Assembly (NCBI GenBank): GCA_013815685.1
Contig: JACDFR010000043.1
Span: forward strand, 1 to 33,916
Origin: Ramlibacter sp.
GTDB taxonomy: Bacteria > Pseudomonadota > Gammaproteobacteria > Burkholderiales > Burkholderiaceae_C
Direction of reading: 5' to 3'
DNA: 33,916 nucleotides
Every line of letters begins with the position of its first letter. Position 1 is the first letter of the stretch. The notes beneath the pieces are model-generated. The model saw only the letters and a program-made list of their open reading frames with translations, was not told where the DNA came from and searched no databases. The position numbers and the translations under genes were made by a program. This document shows positions 26,488-32,896 of the stretch, piece by piece.

Positions 26488-27381
26488 ATGATCGATGTCA
26501 CCCTAGAAAACTTTGAGACCGAAGTCATTGCCGCTTCGATGACGCAGCCCGTGCTGGTGGACTTCTGGGCGCCCTGGTGCGGGCCCTGCAAGGTCATCGG
26601 GCCGCTGCTGGAAAAGCTGGAGGCCGGCTACGCGGGCCGCTTCAAGCTGGTCAAGATCGATTCGGACCAGGAACAGCAGCTGGCGGGGGCGTTCGGCGTC
26701 CGCAGCATTCCTACCTGCATCCTCCTGATCAACGGACAGCCGGTGGATGGCTTCATGGGCGCGCTGCCGGAAGGGAAGATCCGCGAATTCCTGGACAAGC
26801 ATGTACCCCCGGCGGCGCAGGAACCCGCCGAAGAAGAAACTGCGCCGGAAGATGACACCCCCACCGACCCGGCGGCGCAACTGGAAAAGCTGAAGCAAAC
26901 GGTCGCTACCGACCCGGCGAATGACGACGCGCGCTTCGACTACGTGAAAGCCCTGCTGCTGGCCGGCCGCACCGACGACGCAGAGGTGGCATTCGCACCG
27001 GCGATCGCCAAGACCGCCCTGGTGCGGCGCTTCGACTCGCTGCAACGATGGATGGACGCCCTGGACTTCGCGGACAGCGCAAAAGAGCAGGCTGCCGGCC
27101 TGGACCCGCGCATCGCGGCCAACAAGCGCGACTTCGACGCGCGCTTCGCCAAGGCCCGCCTTTCGATGGCGCAGCAGCGCTGGACCGAAGCGATGGACGA
27201 ACTGCTGGAAATCCTGATGCGCGACAAGAGCTGGAATGAAGACCTGGCGCGCAAGACGTATATCGCCATTTTGGACGTGATCGAGCCGCCCAAGCCGAAA
27301 GTGGCCGAAGGACAGATCCCGCCGGACGACCCGACGGTGGCGACCTACCGGCGGCGCCTGTCGAGCGTCGTGCTGAGCTGA
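26488..27381 (+). CDS. Thioredoxin-TPR fusion, CnoX (YbbN)-like chaperedoxin
   Basis: A 297-residue protein with an N-terminal thioredoxin domain (1-110), active site WCGPC at 30-34 and cis-Pro in RSIPTC. An acidic Pro/Glu linker (about 113-128) leads to a TPR-like helical domain (about 129-297; QLEKLKQTVATDPANDDARF and RWTEAMDELLEILMRDKSWN). This is the CnoX/YbbN architecture, a holdase chaperone that protects proteins from oxidation and hands them to GroEL or DnaK. The full CxxC suggests real oxidoreductase activity, as in Caulobacter CnoX, unlike E. coli CnoX which lacks the first Cys. It is divergent from purE. Confidence 0.92.
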   Translation: MIDVTLENFETEVIAASMTQPVLVDFWAPWCGPCKVIGPLLEKLEAGYAGRFKLVKIDSDQEQQLAGAFGVRSIPTCILLINGQPVDGFMGALPEGKIREFLDKHVPPAAQEPAEEETAPEDDTPTDPAAQLEKLKQTVATDPANDDARFDYVKALLLAGRTDDAEVAFAPAIAKTALVRRFDSLQRWMDALDFADSAKEQAAGLDPRIAANKRDFDARFAKARLSMAQQRWTEAMDELLEILMRDKSWNEDLARKTYIAILDVIEPPKPKVAEGQIPPDDPTVATYRRRLSSVVLS

Positions 27382-27441
27382 GCCGCTAGTTCCCTGAACT
27401 GGACATCACGCCGCTGTTTTTTTTCCACTCGAGACATGAGA

Positions 27442-27876
27442 CTAGCGGGTGATCATCGTCACCCGCTCGGCCGGTACGGTGAGCTTGAGCTCCACCATCT
27501 CGCCGCCGCGCCGCAGTTTGGGAAAGCTCACCGATTCCACCGCCACCGTACCCGGTCCGATGGCGGGGACCGGTCCTTTGGCGCCGGGCGAGTCCGGGCC
27601 CAGCGCCAGTTGTCCATTGCCATCGCAGCGCGACAGCAATGCCGGAGACGACAGGCGGACCTGGCGAATGCCGGACAAGGCCTGCTTGTCGGCGGCGGCG
27701 ACGGCACGGCCGTCCTGGCCCAGCAGCTCCACGCCCGCCATGCGCGGCGCCCAGCGGGCTTCGTCGGACAGGCGGCCGGCCAGGATGCAGTTGTAGTCCC
27801 CGGTGCCCTGGGCGAAAGAGGAGGTCGCCGCGGCGAAGGCCAGGCCGCAGGTCAATGCGATGCGAAGGGGTGTCAT
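27442..27876 (-). CDS. Small secreted hypothetical protein
   Basis: A 144-residue protein with a clear signal peptide (MTPLRIALTCGLAFAAATSSFAQ). Start ATG 27876 is preceded by CCGGAG seven bases upstream. The mature part of about 121 residues has two cysteines (YNCILAG and SRCDGNG), enough for one disulfide, and a beta-rich C-terminus ending VELKLTVPAERVTMITR. No family was recognised. It lies between convergent trxA-like and upstream purC. The 60-bp gap to the thioredoxin stop (27382-27441) has a small AGTTC/GAACT stem and an 8-T run but no convincing terminator. Confidence 0.7.
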   Translation of the reverse strand: MTPLRIALTCGLAFAAATSSFAQGTGDYNCILAGRLSDEARWAPRMAGVELLGQDGRAVAAADKQALSGIRQVRLSSPALLSRCDGNGQLALGPDSPGAKGPVPAIGPGTVAVESVSFPKLRRGGEMVELKLTVPAERVTMITR

Positions 27877-27943
27877 GAAAGTCTCCGGGTGAAGGGTTGC
27901 CCCAGCATAGCGGCCGGCCGCCGCCGGCGGTGGCCGCGGGCGC

Positions 27944-27978
27944 AAAAAGAGCAACCTCGTGTGTAAAGACCGGGTTGC
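27944..27978 (-). terminator. Probable Rho-independent terminator after purC
   Basis: Reading the minus strand, GCAACC (27978-27973) pairs with GGTTGC (27956-27951) across a 16-base loop, followed by TCTTTTT. The stem is short. A second 7-bp hairpin, CGGCCTG/CAGGCCG (27980-27998), overlaps the purC stop and may reinforce it. Confidence 0.45.
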
Positions 27979-27990
27979 GCGGCCTGTCTC

Positions 27991-28899
27991 TCAGGCCGTC
28001 AGCCGCTGCATCGCTTCACGGTACTTGGCCGCGGTCTTCGCGATCACCTCCTGGGGCAGCCGCGGCGCCGGCGGTGTCTTGTCCCAGGGCTTGCCGTTGA
28101 TGCGCACCTGTTCCAGCCAGTCGCGCACGAACTGCTTGTCGTAGCTGGGCGGGTTGGCGCCCGAGCGGTATGCGGGTTCATAGCCTTCCACCGGCCAGTA
28201 GCGCGAAGAGTCGGGGGTGAGGACTTCGTCCATCAACACCAGCTGGCCCACGGCGTCCAGGCCGAATTCGAACTTGGTATCGGCGATGATCATGCCTTTG
28301 GCCAGGGCGATGGTGGCCGCCTCCTTGTAGATCGCGATGCTGATGTCGCGGATCTTCGCGGCCAGACCGGCACCAATGGTCTCGGCCACGCGTTCGTAGC
28401 TGATGTTTTCGTCGTGCTCGCCCGCGGCGGCCTTGGCGGCCGGCGTGAAGATCGGCTCGGGCAGCTGGCCGGCGTTCTTCAGGCCCGGCGGCAAGGCCAC
28501 GCCGCACACCGACTGCGACTGCTGGTACTCCTTCCAGCCGCTGCCCGCCAGATAGCCGCGCACCACGGCCTCCACCGGGATCGGCGCAAGCCGCTGGACC
28601 AGCATGGAGCGGCGCGCGACCTGCGGCACTTCAGCGGGCGCCACGACGCTTTCCGGCGCGTCGCCGGTCAGATGATTGGGGCACAGGTGGCCCAGCTTGC
28701 CGAACCAGAACAGCGCCATCTGCGTCAGCAGCTCCCCCTTGCCGGGAATGGGTTCGCCCATGATCACGTCGAAGGCCGACAGCCGGTCGGTGGCGACCAT
28801 CAGGATGCGATCGTTGCCGACCGCGTAGTTGTCGCGCACCTTGCCGCGAGCCAGCAGCGGCAGCGAGGCGAGGGTGCAGGTGTGCAGGACAGAGGTCAT
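27991..28899 (-). CDS. purC: Phosphoribosylaminoimidazole-succinocarboxamide synthase
   Basis: A 302-residue SAICAR synthase that joins aspartate to CAIR with ATP. Signature stretches are [56 protein letters not shown] and [13 protein letters not shown]. The ~300-residue length fits the longer proteobacterial and yeast-like form. The ATG at 28899 begins the conserved N-terminus; the frame is open farther upstream but that stretch shows no homology. It acts directly after PurE in the pathway, and purE lies downstream on the same strand. Confidence 0.96.
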   Translation of the reverse strand: MTSVLHTCTLASLPLLARGKVRDNYAVGNDRILMVATDRLSAFDVIMGEPIPGKGELLTQMALFWFGKLGHLCPNHLTGDAPESVVAPAEVPQVARRSMLVQRLAPIPVEAVVRGYLAGSGWKEYQQSQSVCGVALPPGLKNAGQLPEPIFTPAAKAAAGEHDENISYERVAETIGAGLAAKIRDISIAIYKEAATIALAKGMIIADTKFEFGLDAVGQLVLMDEVLTPDSSRYWPVEGYEPAYRSGANPPSYDKQFVRDWLEQVRINGKPWDKTPPAPRLPQEVIAKTAAKYREAMQRLTA

Positions 28900-28946
28900 G
28901 GCTCGGAAACACGAGTGAAATAGAAAGCTGAGTCCAGGATTGTGTC

Positions 28947-29084
28947 TTAGCGCAAGGCCAGCTCTTGCAGCCAGTCGGCAGGCACATCGGCCCAGGGGCT
29001 GCGATTGGATTGGCGAGCCATGCTGCGGCGCTGCAGGATCGGCGACGGTTGCGGGAGCGACGGTGGTTTGAGCTTGACGGCCAT
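28947..29084 (-). CDS. Possible 45-residue small protein, unrecognised
   Basis: An ATG-to-TAA reading frame of 45 codons fills most of the gap between vapC and purC. The product is basic and Pro-rich at the start ([15 protein letters not shown]), with two Arg-rich patches, and ends in an amphipathic [14 protein letters not shown] segment containing two Trp. Codon third positions are mostly G/C, as in real genes here. No strong ribosome-binding site is seen. It could be a real small protein, a remnant, or chance. Confidence 0.35.
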   Translation of the reverse strand: MAVKLKPPSLPQPSPILQRRSMARQSNRSPWADVPADWLQELALR

Positions 29085-29101
29085 GTTGGAACTGGACCGC
29101 A

Positions 29102-29497
29102 TTATGCGAGGCGCAGGCGCGGCTCGATGGCGGCGATGCGCTCGAAATCGCGATCCGCATGAAGCAGCGGCTCGCCCGCTTCGATGGCGCAGGCGGCGAT
29201 CAGGCAGTCGTTGGGGCTGCGGATGGTGATGCCTTGCCAGCGGCAGCGGGCGTAGAGCATGGCGGCTTGCCGGGCGGTTTCGCGCGCATCGGCCGGCAGG
29301 AAGGCGGGAACCGCGTCGAGTTGGGCTTGCAGCGCCATGAATTTTTGCGGGCTTGGAACGCCCTGCAGAAGCTCCTGGTACACGACGTCGGGCATCAAAA
29401 GCCTTTGCCGCTTCAGCAGCGCTTGCTTGAGCCGCATGTCGGCGGCGGAACCGCTGGCGCGCAGCATCTCAATCCAGGCCGAGGTGTCGGCGATCAT
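29102..29497 (-). CDS. vapC: VapC-type toxin, PIN-domain ribonuclease
   Basis: A 131-residue PIN-domain protein. The acidic catalytic residues are in their expected places: D4 ([10 protein letters not shown]), E42 (YQELLQG), D97 ([12 protein letters not shown]) and D115 or D117 (HADRDFE). VapC toxins are Mg2+-dependent RNases that cleave tRNA or rRNA and stop growth; the target here is unknown. Its ATG overlaps the vapB stop by 4 bp. All key acids are present, so it should be active. Confidence 0.92.
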   Translation of the reverse strand: MIADTSAWIEMLRASGSAADMRLKQALLKRQRLLMPDVVYQELLQGVPSPQKFMALQAQLDAVPAFLPADARETARQAAMLYARCRWQGITIRSPNDCLIAACAIEAGEPLLHADRDFERIAAIEPRLRLA

Positions 29498-29787
29498 CTG
29501 GAAGGCTTGCCGCGCTTGGCGGCTGGGCGCGCCTTCTTCGCCTGGTAGGGGGCCAGGGGCTCGCTGGTCTCGTGCCGGTAACGCGGATGGGTGAACAAGG
29601 CCTTGGGGTCGTAGTCATCCGCGATGACGCCCGTGCCCGCCAGCGCCAGCAAGCCAGAATAGTCCGGCTTGCGCACGAAAGCCCGCAATGCCGCCTCCAC
29701 CGCCGCCTTCTTGGTTTTCACACCGGCGCGGGCCATGGCCTGAGCCACCAGTTCGTCGTCCAGCACGATATTGGTTCGCGTATTCAT
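29494..29787 (-). CDS. vapB: VapB-type antitoxin
   Basis: A 97-residue protein. The N-terminal ribbon-helix-helix region (MNTRTNIVLDDELVAQAMAR, then TKKAAVEAALRAFVR) is typical of VapB/DUF2191 DNA-binding antitoxins. The C-terminal half holds the probable toxin-wrapping segment, then a strongly basic tail ([17 protein letters not shown]) that is longer than usual and might add nucleic-acid contacts. It lies upstream of and overlaps vapC, the standard order. An inverted repeat directly before its start is the likely autoregulatory site. Confidence 0.9.
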   Translation of the reverse strand: MNTRTNIVLDDELVAQAMARAGVKTKKAAVEAALRAFVRKPDYSGLLALAGTGVIADDYDPKALFTHPRYRHETSEPLAPYQAKKARPAAKRGKPSR

Positions 29788-29789
29788 CG

Positions 29790-29806
29790 TACACCTCTAA
29801 TGTGTA
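29790..29806. promoter_or_regulatory. Candidate VapBC operator upstream of vapB
   Basis: TACAC (29790-29794) and GTGTA (29802-29806) form an inverted repeat with a 7-base spacer, 3 bp before the vapB start codon and overlapping its ribosome-binding site (minus-strand AGAGGTG). RHH antitoxins usually bind such short inverted repeats to repress their own operon. Confidence 0.6.
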
Positions 29807-29832
29807 TGGCTGAATTATGGCATGGAAGGATT

Positions 29833-29857
29833 AAAAAAGCCGCCTCGCGGGCGGCTT
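29833..29857 (-). terminator. Rho-independent terminator of fba
   Basis: On the minus strand, AGCCGCC (29856-29850) pairs with GGCGGCT (29844-29838) over a 5-base loop, followed by a T6 run (29838-29833). It lies 22 bp after the fba stop and separates fba from vapBC. Confidence 0.9.
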
Positions 29858-29878
29858 GGGCAGGGTCGATCGACCGGA

Positions 29879-30943
29879 TCAGTTCACCACTTGCGCGAGT
29901 TCGCCCTTGGCATACTGGCCGGCGACGACTTGCAGCGGCCGGCCCTTGATCTTTCCGGCCTGGCCTTCGCAGCCGAATTCGATGTAGCGCTGCTTGCAGA
30001 TCTGCCTGGCGGCCTCGCGGGCGGGCTTGAGCCACTCGCGGGCGTCGAACTTGTCGGGGTTCTCGGCCAGGAATTTGCGCACTGCGCCCGTCATGGCCAG
30101 GCGGATGTCGGTGTCGATGTTGATCTTGCGCACGCCGAACTTGATGGCGTGCTGGATCTCCTCGACCGGAACGCCGTAGGTTTCCTTCATGCTGCCGCCG
30201 TACTGGCGAATGATCGCCAGCAGGTCCTGCGGCACGCTGGAGCTGCCGTGCATCACCAGATGGGTGTTGGGGATTCGCCGATTGATTTCCTTGATGCGGT
30301 CGATCGCGAGGATGTCGCCGGTGGGCTTGCGCGTGAACTTGTAGGCGCCGTGGCTGGTGCCGATGGCGATGGCCAGGGCGTCGAGCTGGGTACGCTTGAC
30401 GAAATCGGCTGCCTGCTCCGGATCCGTGAGCAGCTGCTCGCGCGTCATGGTGGCCTCCGTGCCGTGGCCGTCTTCCTTGTCGCCCTTCATGGTCTCCAGG
30501 CTGCCCAGGCAGCCCAGCTCGCCCTCCACCGTGACGCCGAGCTTGTGGGCCATGTCCACGACCTTGCGGGTGACGTCGACGTTGTAGTCGTAGCTGGCGA
30601 TGGTCTTTCCGTCGGCTTCGAGCGAGCCGTCCATCATCACCGACGAGAAGCCGAGGTTCATGGCGCCCTTGCAGACGTCGGGGCTCTGGCCATGGTCCTG
30701 GTGCATGACCAGCGGAATCTGCGGATACGCCTCGACGGCGGCCTGGATCAGGTGCTTGATGAACGCCTCGCCCGCGTACTTGCGCGCACCGGCACTGGCC
30801 TGCAGGATCACCGGCGCGCCGGTTTCCTTGGCCGCTTCCATCACGGCCTGGACTTGCTCGAGGTTGTTGACGTTGTAGGCGGGGATGCCATAGCCGTTCT
30901 CGGCGGCATGGTCCAGCAGTTCGCGCATGGAGACGAGAGGCAT
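29879..30943 (-). CDS. fba: Fructose-1,6-bisphosphate aldolase, class II (CbbA/FbaA type)
   Basis: A 354-residue Zn-dependent aldolase interconverting fructose 1,6-bisphosphate with DHAP and glyceraldehyde 3-phosphate in glycolysis and the Calvin cycle. [11 protein letters not shown] (79-89) carries the catalytic D83 and Zn-ligand H84. [22 protein letters not shown] and [11 protein letters not shown] contain further Zn- and phosphate-binding residues, and [11 protein letters not shown] is conserved near the C-terminus. The length matches the CbbA/type IIB group. In related bacteria this gene lies close to purC and purE; here vapBC and a small ORF intervene. Confidence 0.97.
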   Translation of the reverse strand: MPLVSMRELLDHAAENGYGIPAYNVNNLEQVQAVMEAAKETGAPVILQASAGARKYAGEAFIKHLIQAAVEAYPQIPLVMHQDHGQSPDVCKGAMNLGFSSVMMDGSLEADGKTIASYDYNVDVTRKVVDMAHKLGVTVEGELGCLGSLETMKGDKEDGHGTEATMTREQLLTDPEQAADFVKRTQLDALAIAIGTSHGAYKFTRKPTGDILAIDRIKEINRRIPNTHLVMHGSSSVPQDLLAIIRQYGGSMKETYGVPVEEIQHAIKFGVRKINIDTDIRLAMTGAVRKFLAENPDKFDAREWLKPAREAARQICKQRYIEFGCEGQAGKIKGRPLQVVAGQYAKGELAQVVN

Positions 30944-30965
30944 GTTGAAGTCCGATGAAGAGTGG

Positions 30966-30997
30966 AAAAAAGCGGCGCCGCGCGGTTGGTAACCGCG
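30966..30997 (-). terminator. Hairpin region between the alpha/beta hydrolase gene and fba
   Basis: On the minus strand a perfect 7-bp stem, CGCGGTT-ACC-AACCGCG (30997-30981), is followed by a GC-rich GCGGCGCCGC stretch and then T6 (30971-30966). It lies after the hydrolase stop and 23 bp before the fba start. It could terminate upstream transcripts or sit in the fba leader. The U-run is 9 bp from the main stem, so it is not a canonical terminator. Confidence 0.35.
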
Positions 30998-31050
30998 TGG
31001 TAACTCATCGAATTTTACCCGCTGACCTGTGAGCGTGGGGTGTTGGCGCG

Positions 31051-31935
31051 CTATGGATGAGCTCGTCCTTGCACAAACGCCAGCACTTCCGGGAGCACCG
31101 GCGCCAGCCAGTTCAGGGGCCGGGCCACGGCCCCCAGCACGGAAGCGTGGCCGACCCTGTCGAACAGCTTGACGCGCACCGGCGCGCCCGCGGCTTGCAG
31201 CCTCTTGCCCAGGCCCACGGTGTTGCGCTGGGGGTTCACTGTTTCGTCCCTCGCTGCCGCCAGCAGCAACGAGCGCGGCGCCGCGGCCGACACGTGAAAA
31301 ACGGGCTGGCTGTCGGCAGGCGTATCCGGCCAGTCGAACGCGACACGGCTTGGCGGGTCGGTGATGGGCAGGAACTCGTACGGGCCGGCGATCCCGATCC
31401 AGCCGGCGAGGCGCTGCGGTGCCAGCCCATGCGGCGCCAGCCAGCGGCCGTCCAGCGCCAGCATCGCCGCGTTGTAGCCGCCCGCGCTATGGCCCATGAG
31501 GTGAACGCGGGCCGGGTCGCCGCCCCATTCGGCGGCATGATCGAACGCCCATTTCGCGGCAAGCGCGCAATCGCGCAGGATGTCGGGCCACCGAACCTCG
31601 GGGCTGAGCCGGTAGTCAGCCACCAGGGCGACGATGCCGTTGGCGGCCAGGGCCTCGCCGACGAAGCGATAACCCGACCGCGCGCCGAAGGTCCAGTTGC
31701 CGCCGTAAAAAAACAGGACCACGGGCGCGCCGGCAGAGCCGGTCACGGGCTTGAAGATGTCGAGTTTGTGGCGAGGGTGCGGGCCATAAGGGACACCTTC
31801 GGCACCCCCGTAGCTGTCGCGAGCGACCAGGGCGTCCAGCGCCCCCGTTGCCGAGCAGCCCGACAGCAGGGCGCCGAGCGCCGCGAAAAGCCCGGAGCGG
31901 CGCGTCACCCCGGCAACTTCGTGTGCGTCATCCAT
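31051..31935 (-). CDS. Alpha/beta hydrolase lipoprotein (carboxylesterase-like)
   Basis: A 294-residue protein. The N-terminus has a twin-Arg/hydrophobic signal ([17 protein letters not shown]) with lipobox LSGC (Cys27), so it is probably a lipoprotein, possibly exported by Tat. The catalytic triad is S150 (GHSAG), D230 (ARDETV) and H263 (VGHASV), and the oxyanion loop is YGGNW (77-81). It resembles the BD-FAE/arylformamidase-esterase group. An in-frame ATG 12 codons upstream (31971) lies at the junction with the IS remnant; the start at 31935 leaves a more normal signal. Its natural promoter may have been displaced by the insertion. Confidence 0.85.
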   Translation of the reverse strand: MDDAHEVAGVTRRSGLFAALGALLSGCSATGALDALVARDSYGGAEGVPYGPHPRHKLDIFKPVTGSAGAPVVLFFYGGNWTFGARSGYRFVGEALAANGIVALVADYRLSPEVRWPDILRDCALAAKWAFDHAAEWGGDPARVHLMGHSAGGYNAAMLALDGRWLAPHGLAPQRLAGWIGIAGPYEFLPITDPPSRVAFDWPDTPADSQPVFHVSAAAPRSLLLAAARDETVNPQRNTVGLGKRLQAAGAPVRVKLFDRVGHASVLGAVARPLNWLAPVLPEVLAFVQGRAHP

Positions 31936-31967
31936 ACTGCAAATACGGGGCGCACACGCGAATGGAT

Positions 31968-32090
31968 TCATCCGGTCCGGCAGAGCAGCTCGATGATCTG
32001 TTGGCGAAATTCCGCTGGGTATGGCGGCTTTGATTTGGGCACTCCGGACTCCTCATTCCATAACGGTAAGGTGTCCGTGAAAAAGGGTCA
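31968..32090 (-). mobile_element. IS3-family insertion sequence remnant (left end and start of orfA)
   Basis: Reading the minus strand from 32090, TGACCCTTTTTCACGGACAC looks like an IS3-type terminal repeat. About 50 bp later GTG (32042) opens a 24-codon frame, MPKSKPPYPAEFRQQIIELL then CRTG, which is the start of an IS3-family OrfA transposase HTH. It stops at 31968, where the hydrolase upstream region begins, so only about 120 bp of the element remain. The outer end abuts the decayed RHS tip, which it appears to have interrupted. Confidence 0.65.
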
Positions 32091-32444
32091 ACTTCAACCA
32101 TAGGCCTGTCTTGCGTCCAAGTTCTAGCTTGTTGTTTACGCAGTCCTCGTCTACTTTCGGCGGCGCGTTTTCACAAACCGCATTGGGAGCTTTGGACTGA
32201 CCTGCGTGATTGATGACCTGGGTCGGCGTGAACGGAAGATCAATGTTCCCTTGAGCGGGGACTACTCCCGGTGTCGCTCCCATGCCGGCTTCGACGGTGT
32301 CGGTCTTTATTCATGCATGATTTACCTGATTGAGCGGAAACGGTAATCCGCCGGCCGTTTGCAAATCAGTACCGTGAATCCCTGGGGGTCAATATTCGAA
32401 ATGGGGGTTCCTTCGCCATACGCAAAGGTATTGGTGCCTCCTGC
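32091..32444 (-). pseudogene. Decayed orphan RHS C-terminal tip
   Basis: Immediately after the stop of the candidate immunity gene the minus strand reads AGGTNTFAYGEGTPISNIDP, the end of an RHS core, then a different tip: FTVLICKRPADYRF. A missing base near 32336 shifts the frame to LNQVNHA, a TGA at 32313-32311 stands where a Trp fits, and the tip continues IKTDTVEAGMGATPG and on to VDEDCVNNKLELGRKTG, where the IS end cuts it. No start codon or ribosome-binding site is apparent. It matches a displaced rhs-CT cassette: core-end homology plus an alternative toxin tip. Confidence 0.75.
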
Positions 32445-32896
32445 TAAACAAGACGAGCCGTCAGATAGAAAGGAGTCGCGTACAACAGCAATCCCATAAC
32501 AAGAGCAGGTACATTGAAGTAGGCGAAGCTGAAGCCTGCGCCCCACGATGCGAAGAGAACAAGCAAGGCTCCAGTTGCCAAGTAGAGCGGAAACAGCCCC
32601 CAGCGCCTTCCCACCAGCGCCCCCGCAATCATGCCAAGGAAAGCGAACACGAGAATGTTGGTGCCCACCGATACCACTGCAGCGAGCAGCTTTCCCGCGC
32701 TTACTTCAATGACCGCGAGCGATTGGGTCGGCCAAATCAAGAACAACAGGTCAGACACAAAGGTGCCAGTCGAAGTTGAGGAAATTCCCTCAGACCTGGC
32801 CGGGGGCCAAGTCGCCCATCGAAGGGCGGGACCAACAAGGGCGGTCGCAGCGAAGATCAGTGTGCTGATTGCCAATTTACGCAGGGACGCCTTCAT
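32444..32896 (-). CDS. Four-helix membrane protein, candidate immunity protein for the RHS tip
   Basis: A 150-residue protein starting at ATG 32896, which overlaps the RHS stop (ATGA). Predicted membrane helices lie at about 7-26, 71-93, 100-118 and 128-147, with a loop of about 40 residues between the first two. No family was recognised. In RHS polymorphic-toxin loci the gene directly after the toxin tip encodes its immunity protein, and the 4-bp overlap supports coupled expression. A membrane location suggests the toxin acts at the envelope or must be blocked there. The immunity function is inferred from position. Confidence 0.75.
   Translation of the reverse strand: MKASLRKLAISTLIFAATALVGPALRWATWPPARSEGISSTSTGTFVSDLLFLIWPTQSLAVIEVSAGKLLAAVVSVGTNILVFAFLGMIAGALVGRRWGLFPLYLATGALLVLFASWGAGFSFAYFNVPALVMGLLLYATPFYLTARLV

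Noticed and set aside
27382..27441. Rho-independent terminator after the CnoX-like gene (8-T run at 27417-27424)
   Set aside because: The only nearby stem (AGTTC/GAACT) is weak and 16 bp from the T-run; no GC-rich hairpin abuts it.
27383..27448. A second CTAG-bounded element related to the 28-bp hairpin (CCGCTAGT ... ACTAGCGG)
   Set aside because: Only the outer 8 bases are inverted; the interiors do not pair and do not match the 22694-22758 element, so chance cannot be excluded.
28900..29160. N-terminal extension of purC
   Set aside because: The conserved SAICAR synthase N-terminus begins at the ATG at 28899. The extension is not homologous and overlaps the small ORF and vapC.
29822..30958. 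A 378-codon plus-strand frame opposite fba
   Set aside because: fba has its full Zn-aldolase motif set and its own terminator on the minus strand.
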